Below, one piece after another: positions 17,875-26,490 of a stretch of 64,000 nucleotides of DNA. Position 1 is the stretch's first letter. Every line of letters begins with the position of its first letter. The notes under the pieces are model-generated. The model worked only from the letters and a program-made list of their open reading frames with translations. It did no database searches and was not told the origin of the DNA. The stretch is from Halosimplex halobium. GTDB lineage: Archaea > Halobacteriota > Halobacteria > Halobacteriales > Haloarculaceae. The DNA is taken from NCBI RefSeq assembly GCF_051414055.1, contig NZ_JBLKNX010000001.1:433413-497412 (forward strand), given 5' to 3'. A program made the translations under genes and the position numbers.

Positions 17875-18591
17875 ATGACCGAGATCGACCCCGACCGCAC
17901 GCTCGCATCGCTCGTCGAGGAGACGCCCGCCTGCGCCCGGGCGTTCGAGTCGCTGGGGCTCGACTACTGCTGTGACGGCGACCGGACGCTGGCGACGGCC
18001 TGCGACCAGGCGGACCTGGCCGTCGACGAGGTCCGCGCACGGCTGCGGGAGACGCGCGACCGGGAGGCCGACGCGGACTACGACTGGACGGACCTCGCCG
18101 ACCTCGCGGACCACGTCGTAGAGACCCACCACGACTACCTCCGCGAGGAGCTGCCCGCGCTCGAGGACCTGGTCGCGAAGGTCGCCCGGGTCCACGGCGA
18201 GAACCACCCCGAACTCCGCGAACTCGAGGCGGAGTTCGCCGACCTCGCCGGGGAGATGCGCGAGCACATCGAGGAGGAAGAGACCGAACTGTTCCCGGTC
18301 GTCGAGCGACTCGACCGCGGGGAGTCCCTGGGCCCCGACGAGGCCGCCCGGCTCCGCGAGGCGATCCGGACGTTCGAGGACGACCACGCCGCGACGGCCG
18401 ACCGTCTCGACCGGATCGCGGAGCTGACCGACGACTACGCTGTCCCCGGGGACGCCTGCGCGAGCTACCGGAGCATGCTCGAGCGGCTCGAACGCCTCGA
18501 ACGCGACACCCACATGCACGTCCACAAGGAGAACAACGTGCTGTTCCCGCGGGCCGCCGAGCGGCTGCCGGCCGACTCCGCGGAGGCCTGA
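17875..18591 (+). CDS. ric: iron-sulfur cluster repair di-iron protein (Ric/ScdA/YtfE)
   Basis: Ric proteins repair iron-sulfur clusters damaged by nitric oxide or oxidants by delivering iron from a di-iron centre. The 238-residue protein has the ScdA_N domain with LGLDYCCDGDRTL (conserved Cys-Cys), then a hemerythrin-like four-helix bundle with ligands in VVETHHDYL, ARVHGENHPEL, REHIEEEETELFP, FEDDHAATADRL and HMHVHKENNVLFP. All expected His and Glu positions are present. It is co-transcribed with the DUF2249 protein. A DtxR-like palindrome lies 130 bases after the stop but points to the next gene. Confidence 0.93.
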   Translation: MTEIDPDRTLASLVEETPACARAFESLGLDYCCDGDRTLATACDQADLAVDEVRARLRETRDREADADYDWTDLADLADHVVETHHDYLREELPALEDLVAKVARVHGENHPELRELEAEFADLAGEMREHIEEEETELFPVVERLDRGESLGPDEAARLREAIRTFEDDHAATADRLDRIAELTDDYAVPGDACASYRSMLERLERLERDTHMHVHKENNVLFPRAAERLPADSAEA

Positions 18592-18723
18592 CGGACCCGC
18601 CGACCGCCCGCCGTCGACCCTCGACGGACCCGTGGTGTCCGGACGCCGGCGCGTCGAACCCGCCCGGGAAGATGTTCGCACCAATCCTCTTGCCCCCGCT
18701 CGTCGGATCGGTATCCGCATGAC

Positions 18724-18739
18724 TTTAGGCCAGCCTAAA
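18724..18739. promoter_or_regulatory. perfect inverted repeat resembling a DtxR/SirR-family metal-regulator box
   Basis: TTTAGGCcaGCCTAAA is a perfect 7-bp inverted repeat with a 2-bp spacer. The TTAGG...CCTAA half-sites match the pattern of DtxR/IdeR operators, and haloarchaea regulate iron genes with DtxR-family proteins (Idr/SirR). It lies 58 bases upstream of the small membrane protein at 18798 and downstream of ric. Function is inferred from the motif alone. Confidence 0.5.
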
Positions 18740-18797
18740 ACGTGGTCGGAGCGCAACCCGCCGGAACCGACGGGCCGTTCACGGGGGTGGGTCGGCC

Positions 18798-19052
18798 GTG
18801 ATCCGTGACCACGTCCGCCACCTGCACCGCGCGATCGACGAGCAGTCGCTCCCGCTCCGGGGCGTGATCACCCTCGCGGCGCTGGCGTCGCTCCCGGTCT
18901 TCGGGACGGCGGTCAGGGGCCTGGGCGCGGCGCTGGACCTCGGGCGGCTCGTCCTCCCGCTCCTGGTGCTCGCCCACGTGCCGGTCGTCGTCGCGCTCGT
19001 CGCCGTCTGGTCGATCGGCTGCGACGTGTGTCGGTCGGACCGGTCGGCGTGA
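18798..19052 (+). CDS. small two-segment membrane protein
   Basis: An 84-residue protein with two hydrophobic stretches (about residues 22-40 and 48-74) and a C-terminal CDVC motif after the second, followed by a charged tail. No family recognised. GTG 18798 is the best start. The upstream DtxR-like palindrome and the CxxC pair suggest, without proof, a link to metal homeostasis. Confidence 0.55.
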   Translation: MIRDHVRHLHRAIDEQSLPLRGVITLAALASLPVFGTAVRGLGAALDLGRLVLPLLVLAHVPVVVALVAVWSIGCDVCRSDRSA

Positions 19053-19103
19053 CGGCGACCCCCTCGACGCGTTCGGGACGCCGACCCACCAGCGGCTCGC
19101 CGG

Positions 19104-19880
19104 TCACTCGACGACTTCGACGGGGTCGCCGACATCGAGGCACGCGCCGCGGTCGGACTCGGGGACGCTGGCGATGATCATCAGCGTGTAGTAGTGGTCG
19201 AAGGCGGCCTCGTCGGCCCGCTCGGGGAACGTCGCCTCGCGGCGCTCGACGAACCGCTCGCGGAACTCGGGGACCGGGTCGCCGGTGTCGGGGTCGCGCT
19301 GGGGGACGACACAGCGCCCGCAGGGCGTGACGCCCTCGAAGCGGACGCCGCCGGCCTCGAACGCGGGGGCGTCGGCGCCCACGAACCGGTCCTCCCAGAA
19401 CGCCGGCACCCCGGAGACCTCGACGTTGGCGCGGAGCCGCCGGCGCGCGCCCGCGACGGTCACGTCGTCGAACCACGACGCGACCGCCTCGAGCGTCGCC
19501 GTGCTGACGACCGACGGGCCCATCTCCCGGCGGTCGACGTATCCCAGTGCCGTATCGCGCTCCAGCGTGAGGCCCATCCCGAAGAAGTCGCCGAACCACT
19601 CGGCGGCCCGCTCTCGTTCGCGCTCCCGTTCGAGCTCGAACGCCCGGGTCGTCCCGTCGGGCGCCTCGGCGCGGAGCGTCCCCGTCTCGGGGTCGAAGTC
19701 GGTCGCCAGGTCGTGGACCCGGTCGGTCCGCTTGCCGTTGACCACCTCGCCGTCGGCGTCGAAGAGGGCGTACTCGCGGTCGTACCGCAGCGTCCCGCCG
19801 TCGAGGACCGCGGCCGTCTCGACGTCGATGCCGTCCAGCCCCTTGACCGGAAACACTCTGAGCCGTTCCAGGCGTGCCAT
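19104..19880 (-). CDS. MOSC domain-containing protein
   Basis: MOSC proteins relate to the molybdenum cofactor sulfurase C-terminus and mARC-type reductases. The 258-residue protein has the N-terminal beta-barrel domain (LRVFPVKGLDGIDVETAAVL) and the MOSC core with FEGVTPCGRCVVPQRDPDTG, whose cysteine is the conserved sulfur/metal ligand. ATG 19878-19880 (MARLERLRVFPVKG) is the family-typical start. It may transfer sulfur to, or bind, a molybdopterin cofactor; no Mo enzymes lie nearby. Confidence 0.88.
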   Translation of the reverse strand: MARLERLRVFPVKGLDGIDVETAAVLDGGTLRYDREYALFDADGEVVNGKRTDRVHDLATDFDPETGTLRAEAPDGTTRAFELERERERERAAEWFGDFFGMGLTLERDTALGYVDRREMGPSVVSTATLEAVASWFDDVTVAGARRRLRANVEVSGVPAFWEDRFVGADAPAFEAGGVRFEGVTPCGRCVVPQRDPDTGDPVPEFRERFVERREATFPERADEAAFDHYYTLMIIASVPESDRGACLDVGDPVEVVE

Positions 19881-20038
19881 CGTGCGGACGTGTTCCGCAC
19901 AGCACAATAGCTATTCGTTCGAACACGATCGACGCGCGGTCGCGATCGAACGGCCACGGAACGACGGTCCGGAGGGCACGGGACCACGGTCCGCACCCCT
20001 CTCGATCGGCCGGACACGACCGCCGTCGCGGGGTCGGG

Positions 20039-20046
20039 TTTTATTA
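20039..20046 (+). promoter_or_regulatory. TATA element of the membrane protein gene at 20070
   Basis: TTTTATTA is centred 27 bases before ATG 20070 in otherwise GC-rich sequence, consistent with a leaderless transcript. Confidence 0.65.
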
Positions 20047-20069
20047 GGGCGGCGCGAGCGAGGGGTCGT

Positions 20070-20495
20070 ATGGCAGAGGTTCGACACGATCAGGTAGGGG
20101 TCGAATCGGTGGCGGCGGCGGCCGGGATCGCGGTGCTCGGCGTCATCTTCGGGGGATTCATCGTCGGCGTGCTCAACTCGCTGTTGCACGGCGACCTCGT
20201 CGGGGCGTTCGCGCCGTCGGGGATCCAGTACGAGGCGGTCAGTCACCTCTCGACGGTGGCGGTGATCGCGTCGGTACTGCTGGTGTTCGCCCGCGGCACC
20301 AGCGGGGACCTGCTCCTCCGCACGACGGCGGCGATCTACGGGGTTTCGTTCCTCGAGTCGGTCCTCTGGGACCTGTTGCAGTCGTCGTTCGAGGTCGGCT
20401 TCGGCCTGTTCGTCGGGCCGCTGTACCCGGTCGTGACCTTCCTCGGCTACGTCGTCGCGTTCCACATCGTGTTCGAGCGCGACGACATCGTGTAG
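20070..20495 (+). CDS. haloarchaeal membrane protein, unknown function
   Basis: A 141-residue protein with about four hydrophobic segments (residues 14-40, 58-75, 82-100, 106-132) and short charged ends. No catalytic or transport signature is recognised. The TATA box 27 bases upstream supports the ATG start. Confidence 0.7.
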   Translation: MAEVRHDQVGVESVAAAAGIAVLGVIFGGFIVGVLNSLLHGDLVGAFAPSGIQYEAVSHLSTVAVIASVLLVFARGTSGDLLLRTTAAIYGVSFLESVLWDLLQSSFEVGFGLFVGPLYPVVTFLGYVVAFHIVFERDDIV

Positions 20496-20619
20496 CGCGG
20501 CGACCCCGGGACACGGCCGTCCCGGCGACCGCGCGGCGCCGTCGGCCGGCCGGACGACCAGCGCCGCGACTGTGCGGTCGGCCGGTCGGTTTTTGCCGTC
20601 CGGGGACGGGGTGTCCCGC

Positions 20620-21072
20620 ATGCGGCCGCCCGGTCGGGTCCCGGCGAGCAGAGCCGGTGAGGAGCGCGCCCACCGGCGGGTCGTGCTGGCGCTCGGCGGC
20701 GGCGTCTTCCTCACCCACTGGCTCGTCCTCCCGCCGGGGTGGCTGTGGGGGGCGGTCCCCTTCTACCTCGCGGGCGTGCTCGGGCTGGTCGCGGCCGCGG
20801 CCGGCTACCGGAGGTTCCACGTCCCCGAGGGGGTCGTCGCCACGAGCGCGCCCGGCGTCGCGCTCGCGCTCCGCAGCGAGTACTGGCCGTTCCACTACGG
20901 CTGTTTCCCGGAGGCCGACGGCTCCGACCGGTGTCTGCTCGCGCCGCCCGACGCGACGCGGTTCGCGGTCCAGCGGCTGCTCACGTCGGTCGCGTTCGTC
21001 CTCGTCGTCTGTGCGGCCGGCTACGCCGTCGGCCGCGGGCTGGGACGGCTGGTCGGAGAAGCGTACCCTTAG
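20620..21072 (+). CDS. membrane protein, unknown function
   Basis: A 150-residue protein with three hydrophobic segments (VVLALGGGVFLTHWLVL, YLAGVLGLVAAAAG and TSVAFVLVVCAAGYAVG). Between the second and third lies an extracytoplasmic-type loop with YWPFHYGCFPEADG and DRCLL, giving two cysteines that could form a disulfide. ATG 20620 is preferred; an in-frame GTG at 20572 would add 16 residues. The stop overlaps the convergent small gene by four bases. Confidence 0.6.
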   Translation: MRPPGRVPASRAGEERAHRRVVLALGGGVFLTHWLVLPPGWLWGAVPFYLAGVLGLVAAAAGYRRFHVPEGVVATSAPGVALALRSEYWPFHYGCFPEADGSDRCLLAPPDATRFAVQRLLTSVAFVLVVCAAGYAVGRGLGRLVGEAYP

Positions 21073-21257
21073 ACCATCCCGCCCATGCCGAAGGAGGCGA
21101 GCAGGTTCGAGACCAGCCCGTAGACCAGCAGGCCGAGGCCGGCGACGACCAGCCCCATCCCGGCGGCGATCAGCGGGTTGATCCACGCGAGCAGACCGAT
21201 ACCGGCGACGACGACCAGCACGCCGACGATCCCGGCGGCGCCGAGTTTGTCGATCAC
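21069..21257 (-). CDS. small glycine-rich membrane protein (DUF7470-like)
   Basis: A 62-residue protein made of two hydrophobic helices (IVGVLVVVAGIGLLAWI and IAAGMGLVVAGLGLLVYGLV) and ending SFGMGGMV. Such short two-helix proteins are a conserved haloarchaeal family of unknown role. It converges with the preceding gene with a four-base overlap. Confidence 0.7.
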   Translation of the reverse strand: MIDKLGAAGIVGVLVVVAGIGLLAWINPLIAAGMGLVVAGLGLLVYGLVSNLLASFGMGGMV

Positions 21258-21291
21258 GTCTCCCGGTGCTCCCCGCCCGGACTTAACGGTT

Positions 21292-21705
21292 TCAGTATTC
21301 GTACTCGGCGTCGACGCCCTGGGCCGCCCGGACGAGTTCGGTGACCGCCTCGCGGTTGGAGAGCAGCGCCATCTCCGAGCCCTCGAACTCCAGCGAGCCG
21401 CCCATGACGGCCTCGGTGACGTCGATCTCGTCCTCCAGCAGGTCGACCCACACCGCGTAGGGGCCGGCCAGCCCGAAGTCGTAGTCGGCGTCGGGGTCGT
21501 TGCCGCGGGCGGCGACGCAGGCGCCGTCGGCGACGACGACGGTGAGCGTGACCGGGTCGCCGTCGTAGCGGTCGTCCGGCAGGATGACGAACCGGAAGGT
21601 GGCGTCGAAGCCCGCCGCCGCGTCGGTGAACGCCTCGCGGTCGTTGAGTCGCGCCTGGAGCCGGTCGGCCCACTCGTCGGCGTCGTCCGGCAGCGTCGGT
21701 GTCAT
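21292..21705 (-). CDS. SCP2 sterol-binding domain protein
   Basis: A 137-residue stand-alone SCP2-type lipid-binding domain: the helix LQARLNDREAFTDAAAGF, beta strands around VTLTVVVADGACV and the helix FEGSEMALLSNREAVTELVRAAQ follow the family pattern. SCP2 domains bind lipids or acyl-CoA; in archaea the ligand is unknown. It sits between purM and the small membrane gene with no evident operon partner. Confidence 0.75.
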   Translation of the reverse strand: MTPTLPDDADEWADRLQARLNDREAFTDAAAGFDATFRFVILPDDRYDGDPVTLTVVVADGACVAARGNDPDADYDFGLAGPYAVWVDLLEDEIDVTEAVMGGSLEFEGSEMALLSNREAVTELVRAAQGVDAEYEY

Positions 21706-21809
21706 TGGTCCGGTGTGGCTCGCTCGGCGGCTTTGGTGTTTCGGGTTCCGACGGCGAGCGACACGTCCGTCGACGGCGTGGGCCGTCGGGAAAGAGCGAC
21801 GGCGTCCCG

Positions 21810-22802
21810 CTACAGCTCCAGCCCGCGGATCGCGACGGACGCCTCGCCGTCTTCGACGCGACCGATGATCCGGCCGTCATCGGTCGCCTCGACGACTTTT
21901 TCGGCGTCGTCCTCGGACATGGTCGCCACGAAGCCGGTCCCCATGTTGAACGTGCGGTGCATCTCCTCGTCGTCGACCGACCCCTCCCGCTGGACGAACG
22001 CGAAGACGGGCTGGGCGTCGAACGGGTCGGTGATCTCGTAGCGGAACTCGCCCATCCGGGTGAGGTTCGTCCACCCGCCGCCGGTGACGTGGGCGGCCGC
22101 GTGGGTGTCGGCCTCGCGGAGCGGGCCGAGCAGGTCGCTGTAGATGCGCGTCGGTTCGAGCAGTTCCTCGCCGATGGAGCGGTCGGTGTTCGGCGGGAAC
22201 GGGTCGGTGTACTCGTGGTCGCGGGTGACCGCCTCGCGGGCGAGCGTCAGCCCGTTGGAGTGGATGCCCGAGGAGGGCCACCCCACGACCACGTCGCCGG
22301 CCTCGGCCTCGCCGGGGAAGATGGCATCCTTCGGGGCGAGGCCGGCGCAGGTGCCGGCGATGTCCAGCCCCTTGATCACGTCCGGCATCACGGCCGTCTC
22401 GCCGCCGACCAGCGCGACGCCGGCGCGCTCGGCGCCCTCGTCCAGCCCCTCGCCGATCTGCTCGGCGGTCTCGTCGTCGGGCTCCTCGACGGCCAGATAG
22501 TCGACGAAGGCGACCGGGTCGACGCCCGCCGCGACGAGGTCGTTGGCGTTCATCGCGATGCAGTCGATGCCGATGGTCGAGTAGTCGTCCAGCGCCTCGG
22601 CGACCAGCAGCTTGGTCCCGACGCCGTCGGCCGCCAGCGCGAGGTAGCGGTCGCCGATGTCGAGCAGGCCGGCGAAGTCACCCTCGAAGTCGCCGGTGGC
22701 ACCCACGAGCGCCGCCGTCGCCGCCTCCTGGCCGGCGATGTCGACGCCCGCCTCCGCGTAGGTCAGTCCCTCGTCGCTGTCCGCGCCGCTGTCGTCGGTC
22801 AT
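21810..22802 (-). CDS. purM: phosphoribosylformylglycinamidine cyclo-ligase
   Basis: AIR synthetase, the fifth step of purine synthesis: ATP-dependent ring closure of FGAM to aminoimidazole ribotide. The 330-residue protein has GLTYAEAGVDIAGQEAA at the N-terminus, the DGVGTKLLVAEALDDYSTIGID signature split across the dimer interface, GGETAVMPDV, SSGIHSNGLTLAR and HVTGGGWTNLTRM. The acidic N-terminal tail is haloarchaeal. ATG 22800-22802 (MTDDSGADSDE) is the family start. Single gene, no pur neighbours. Confidence 0.95.
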   Translation of the reverse strand: MTDDSGADSDEGLTYAEAGVDIAGQEAATAALVGATGDFEGDFAGLLDIGDRYLALAADGVGTKLLVAEALDDYSTIGIDCIAMNANDLVAAGVDPVAFVDYLAVEEPDDETAEQIGEGLDEGAERAGVALVGGETAVMPDVIKGLDIAGTCAGLAPKDAIFPGEAEAGDVVVGWPSSGIHSNGLTLAREAVTRDHEYTDPFPPNTDRSIGEELLEPTRIYSDLLGPLREADTHAAAHVTGGGWTNLTRMGEFRYEITDPFDAQPVFAFVQREGSVDDEEMHRTFNMGTGFVATMSEDDAEKVVEATDDGRIIGRVEDGEASVAIRGLEL

Positions 22803-22886
22803 ACCTGTGAGCGCGCCGGCCGCGAGCAAAAGGCCACCGTTTCGGGCGACCGGTCGGACGTACACCGGAGCCACGCGGCGGGCGGG

Positions 22887-24125
22887 TCAGTGGTCCAGCG
22901 CGTATACGGTGCCGGTTCCCGCGAGGACGAACATCGCGTCGCCGGCCAGCGCGGGAGGGCCGGGGTCGCCCGGGAGCGCCATGTCCCCTTCGTGGACGCG
23001 GTTCGGGAACGCTCGATACCATCGCGTCGATCCGTCGTGGCTCGACACCGCGAGCAGGCCCGCACCGAGTCCCGCGTAGACGGAGTCGTCCGTCGCGAGG
23101 GGTGGCCCGAGCGAGGGGTCGACCGACCCGGAACGGCTCCCGGCGAGCGCGGCGGCGTCCCGTCGCCACAGTTCGCGTCCGTCCGCTCTCCGGAGCGCGA
23201 CGAGTTCACCCCCCCGCTCCGTCTTCGACGCGACCACGAGCCGTTCCGGAGCGGCACAGAGATACCGGGCGCGCGCCGCGGCGGCGAAGCCGTCGAACTC
23301 CCACCTGAGCGTTCCCGACCGGGCGTCCCAGGCGCCGACTGTCGCCGGCCCGCGCGACGCGTAGACCGTCCCGTCCGCAACCACCGGCGGACCGGTCGGC
23401 CCGTCCGTCGCGACGGTCCAGTCGACCGACCCGTCGGACCGCGCGAGACGCAGCAGCCGCCCGTCCGTCTGCACGAACGCGCCGGCTGGGGATACTGCGG
23501 GGGCGCTGATGTCGCCGGACCCGACGTCCGACTGCCAGCGGAGGGCACCCGAGGACCCGTCGACGGCACTGACGACGGGGTTGCCGCGAGTTCCCGACAC
23601 GTACACCGTCCCGTCGGCGGCCGTCGGTGGTTCGTCAGCTTCCCCGACCGAGCCGTTTCGCCACTCCCTAGTCCCGTCGCTCGTGGCGAACGCCTGCAGT
23701 CCGCCCGCGTCGTCGGCCACGTGGTCGGTGGCGACGACCACGCGGTCGCCGAGGACGGCCGGCGACGTGGGGGTTCTCGTCCCCGGCTTGCGACACCACC
23801 GCACGGACCCGTCGGCCTGGTCAAGCGCGTAGAGTACGTCCCCGGCGACGAACACGTTGCCGTCCGCGACGACGACACCCCGTCCCTCCGGCGGGAGGTC
23901 GCCAGTCGCCACTGTCCAGTTCTCGCCGTTACTGTCTGTTCCCCGCGTCGAGACGTAGCCCGTCTGCCGCGAGTCCGCGCGAACGTTCGGGAACGAACCG
24001 CCCGCCGCGACGGAACTCGACACGGCCCTGCCCTCGATGTCGCAGTCCCGCGTTCCGCCGAGACAACCCGACAGCCCGGCGACCGCCCCGGCGACCGCGG
24101 TCAGATACGTTCGTCGCGTGGTCAT
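22887..24125 (-). CDS. PQQ-like beta-propeller lipoprotein
   Basis: A 412-residue secreted protein. The N-terminus TTRRTYLTAVAGAVAGLSGC has a twin arginine and a lipobox cysteine. The rest consists of about seven or eight repeats ending in G-x-x-x-W (GSVRWCR, GTREWRN, GALRWQS, GSVDWTV, GTLRWEF, GRELWRR, GSTRWYR), the PQQ/BamB-like propeller pattern. No PQQ-coordinating active-site residues are evident, so it is probably a scaffold or binding protein on the outer face of the membrane. Abundant DGTVYVSG-type strands confirm the fold. Confidence 0.85.
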   Translation of the reverse strand: MTTRRTYLTAVAGAVAGLSGCLGGTRDCDIEGRAVSSSVAAGGSFPNVRADSRQTGYVSTRGTDSNGENWTVATGDLPPEGRGVVVADGNVFVAGDVLYALDQADGSVRWCRKPGTRTPTSPAVLGDRVVVATDHVADDAGGLQAFATSDGTREWRNGSVGEADEPPTAADGTVYVSGTRGNPVVSAVDGSSGALRWQSDVGSGDISAPAVSPAGAFVQTDGRLLRLARSDGSVDWTVATDGPTGPPVVADGTVYASRGPATVGAWDARSGTLRWEFDGFAAAARARYLCAAPERLVVASKTERGGELVALRRADGRELWRRDAAALAGSRSGSVDPSLGPPLATDDSVYAGLGAGLLAVSSHDGSTRWYRAFPNRVHEGDMALPGDPGPPALAGDAMFVLAGTGTVYALDH

Positions 24126-24429
24126 GCGTTCCAGCGTCGAGCGATGGTCCCCAGTGCGGTCGGTTACAACTCGTCGTACATGAATCCGACAATTCTACTC
24201 TCCGTGGACTGATAGACCCCGTCGGTACACTCCTCACCCGACTGTGCGATATTGAACGTTTTCCAGAAACCGGGGTTGTTTCCGTTGCAGCCCGGCTTTT
24301 CGGGCCCCATCACGGTACTTCTGAATTTCGTATTACCTTACTCCGTTTCATTTCAAAAATCTATCACGACCAGGTTGCATAATTTTGTTGCTAGTAACCC
24401 CCTTCTAGATAGTTATGGATAGTCTGGTC
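24126..24429. other. AT-richer intergenic region
   Basis: This stretch is visibly richer in A/T than its surroundings, with several T-runs and a GCCCG/CGGGC hairpin at about 24291-24305. No coding frame is supported. It likely holds the promoter of the propeller lipoprotein and leads into a decayed gene. Confidence 0.4.
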
Positions 24430-24697
24430 TACTGCAAATCACCCCCTTCGCCGAAAACGCGGTCGTCGCGCCGCTGCCGGGTGAGGCAGGACTGCGGAGG
24501 GTCGCGAGGCGGGCCGTGAGCAGTACGCCGGACCTTTCGAGGCCCATCCGGACTTGGATTGCGAGTTCGCGGGCCGGGTGACGTGGGGCCGTTCGACGCC
24601 GTTCATGAGCGCACCACCGGGAGAGCCGAGGGAGGCGCTCGCGGTCTACGAGGTCAGCGACGGCGGGATCCGGCGGCTCTGGATCGGCCACGCCTGA
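24430..24697 (+). pseudogene. decayed SnoaL/NTF2-like gene
   Basis: Two frames together resemble a SnoaL-type protein of the NTF2 superfamily. One frame reads LLQITPFAENAVVAPLPGEA up to about 24495; the next reads REAGREQYAGPFEAHPDLD and then, after an apparent deletion, EALAVYEVSDGGIRRLWIGHA before TGA 24695-24697. The order matches the FAEDAVV...GREAIREQYA...ALYEVxDGxIxRxW pattern of the family. The break and the stop codons in each frame show the gene is broken by at least one frameshift and lacks most of its middle. Confidence 0.55.
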
Positions 24698-24712
24698 AGG
24701 ACCGCTCGCCCG

Positions 24713-25189
24713 TCAGAACGGCGGCTCGTAGTCGTTGCGGATGTAGTAGCGCACCCAGTTGCCGTACGTGCGGTCGGCCGGGGTGTCGGAGACGTCCTCG
24801 TACCGGACGGTCCCCGACTCGTCGATCACGTAGGTACCGGCTTTGCCGGTCAGGCCGTGGCTGGTCTGTTCGGTGCCGCTGTAGCGCTCGCAGACTTCGC
24901 CGTCGGGGTCGGCCAGTAGCTGGATCTGCAGGTCGTAGCGGTCGCGCATCTCGGTCACCTTCGGGAGCGGGTCGGGGACGACCGGGACGACGCTCACGTC
25001 GTCGTGGAACCACATGTCGTAGGACACCTCGCTGAACGTCTGGAGCTGTTCGGCGCAAAAGGAACACCAGACGCCGCGGTTGATCAGGACGACGGCGGGC
25101 CCCTCCTCCAGTTCGTCGTCCAGCGAGACGGTGTCGCCGGCGGTGCTGGGCAGTTCGAACTCGGGCGCGGATTCGCCGTCGAGACTCAT
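24713..25189 (-). CDS. peroxiredoxin-like thioredoxin-fold protein (AhpC/TSA-redoxin family)
   Basis: A 158-residue protein: SLDGESAPEFELPSTAGDTVSL opens the redoxin fold, RGVWCSFCAEQLQTF holds a CxxC pair at the active-site helix, and TYVIDESGTVRYEDVSD ends the core. The CxxC instead of a single peroxidatic Cys with Thr two residues before suggests a thiol oxidoreductase (TlpA/BCP-like) rather than a classical 2-Cys peroxiredoxin. Cytoplasmic: no signal peptide. It appears monocistronic. Confidence 0.82.
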   Translation of the reverse strand: MSLDGESAPEFELPSTAGDTVSLDDELEEGPAVVLINRGVWCSFCAEQLQTFSEVSYDMWFHDDVSVVPVVPDPLPKVTEMRDRYDLQIQLLADPDGEVCERYSGTEQTSHGLTGKAGTYVIDESGTVRYEDVSDTPADRTYGNWVRYYIRNDYEPPF

Positions 25190-25303
25190 ACCGGGGCGAG
25201 GGGCGCGAAGGGGGTAAGTCGTCGGCCGGCAGTGTGCGGGCCGCGCCGATTCTCGACATCATCTGACAGAAACAGTATCAGAACCAATACTCGGGTGAGA
25301 ACG

Positions 25304-25309
25304 TTTATT
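25304..25309 (+). promoter_or_regulatory. TATA element of the gene at 25334
   Basis: TTTATT lies 27 bases before ATG 25334, the leaderless spacing seen elsewhere in this window. Confidence 0.6.
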
Positions 25310-25333
25310 CGACAGTCGAGAGCCTCACGAGGT

Positions 25334-25621
25334 ATGTCTGACAACTCCGAGATGGTGTTCGCCGGCGACGAGCGGCGTGAACTCGCCTATTCCATGGGCG
25401 AGGGGGTCGGATCGATCCCGCTTTCCGGACTGGTCGTCCGCCCCATCGTCTGGTTCTACGTGAACGTCCAGCTCAAGCTGGTCTCGATCGTGTTTTCGCT
25501 GATACAGAAGCGGGAACTCGGCGAGCGACTGGTCGCCGACAACGAGGTCATAATGGACGAACTGATGGCCGGATTCCGGGGCGAACAACCCCTCACCGAG
25601 TCCGAGTCGGCTGACGCCTGA
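25334..25621 (+). CDS. small conserved haloarchaeal protein, unknown function
   Basis: A 95-residue protein with an amphipathic or membrane-associated central segment (LVVRPIVWFYVNVQLKLVSI) between acidic ends. No family function is known to me. The TATA box at 25304-25309 fixes ATG 25334 as start. Confidence 0.6.
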   Translation: MSDNSEMVFAGDERRELAYSMGEGVGSIPLSGLVVRPIVWFYVNVQLKLVSIVFSLIQKRELGERLVADNEVIMDELMAGFRGEQPLTESESADA

Positions 25622-25726
25622 CACGCCAGCGTCCGGCCGCAAGACGGCTCTCACCCGGTTTCGACGGGTCAACTCGGAGTTCCCGGTGGGATGTTCGGCG
25701 AACCCGGCGATACGTCGATATCCGCG

Positions 25727-26413
25727 CTATTCCTCCACGCTCTCGTCGATGGCCATCCCGGTCGTCATGACCGCCTGCATCCCCTCCTCGACGGACAGGT
25801 CCACGTCGAAGATCCGGTCCTCGGGGAGGTTGACGAGGTGGCCGCCCATGACGGGGTTGGGCGCCATCGGGACGAAGACGGTCTCCATCTCCCCGCAGTC
25901 GGCGGCCTCCTCGATCGTGGCCGGCGCGCTCGCGGTGAGGAAGGCCAGCGCGAAGCAGTCCTCGCGGGGGAACTCGACGATTTTCACCTCGCGGAAGCTC
26001 TCGGTGTCGCCCTCGACCATCACGTCGCTCATGCGCTCGACGCTGGTGTAGATCGAGCCGATCCCCGGCAGGTCCTCCATGAGCACGTCGAACCGGCGGG
26101 CGATGTGCGTCTCCGGGCCGTGCTGGGCGGCGAAGCCGACGGCGAACACGAACCCCGCCACGATGGCGCCGGCCAGCAACTGGACGACCCAGGTGCTCAT
26201 CTCCCCGCCGGGGCCGACGGCGACGAGCACGCCGACCAGCGGCGAGAGGGCGCCGGCGACGAACCCCAGCGCCCAGATCAGCACCAGCACCGTGAGCAGG
26301 AACGGGACCGTCAGCGCCAGCCCCGACAGCAGCGTCTGTCTGAGGTCCCGCCGCACTTCCCTGGTCTCCTCGGCGGCGACGTGCGCGATGTCGTTCACGT
26401 CCGGTCCGGACAT
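25727..26413 (-). CDS. DUF502 family membrane protein
   Basis: A 228-residue DUF502 protein with two transmembrane helices (LLSGLALTVPFLLTVLVLIWALGF region, and the segment around VVQLLAGAIVAGFVFAVGF) and a soluble C-terminal domain. The family motifs IPGIGSIYTSV (here LPGIGSIYTSV), VKIVEFPREDCFALAFLT and FVPMAPNPVMGGHLVNLPE are all present. The family is widespread in bacteria and archaea; function unknown. Confidence 0.88.
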   Translation of the reverse strand: MSGPDVNDIAHVAAEETREVRRDLRQTLLSGLALTVPFLLTVLVLIWALGFVAGALSPLVGVLVAVGPGGEMSTWVVQLLAGAIVAGFVFAVGFAAQHGPETHIARRFDVLMEDLPGIGSIYTSVERMSDVMVEGDTESFREVKIVEFPREDCFALAFLTASAPATIEEAADCGEMETVFVPMAPNPVMGGHLVNLPEDRIFDVDLSVEEGMQAVMTTGMAIDESVEE

Positions 26414-26490
26414 ACGACCGGTTGGGGCCCGAGGGCGAAGTGCCTTGTTCGGGTCGGGGGCTCACCCGGTTTTCCGCCGGCCCCAGCCTC

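Noticed and set aside
18719..18808. Short open frame starting ATG 18719 across the palindrome
   Set aside because: It is only about 29 codons, overlaps the start of the membrane protein gene in another frame and has no coding character.
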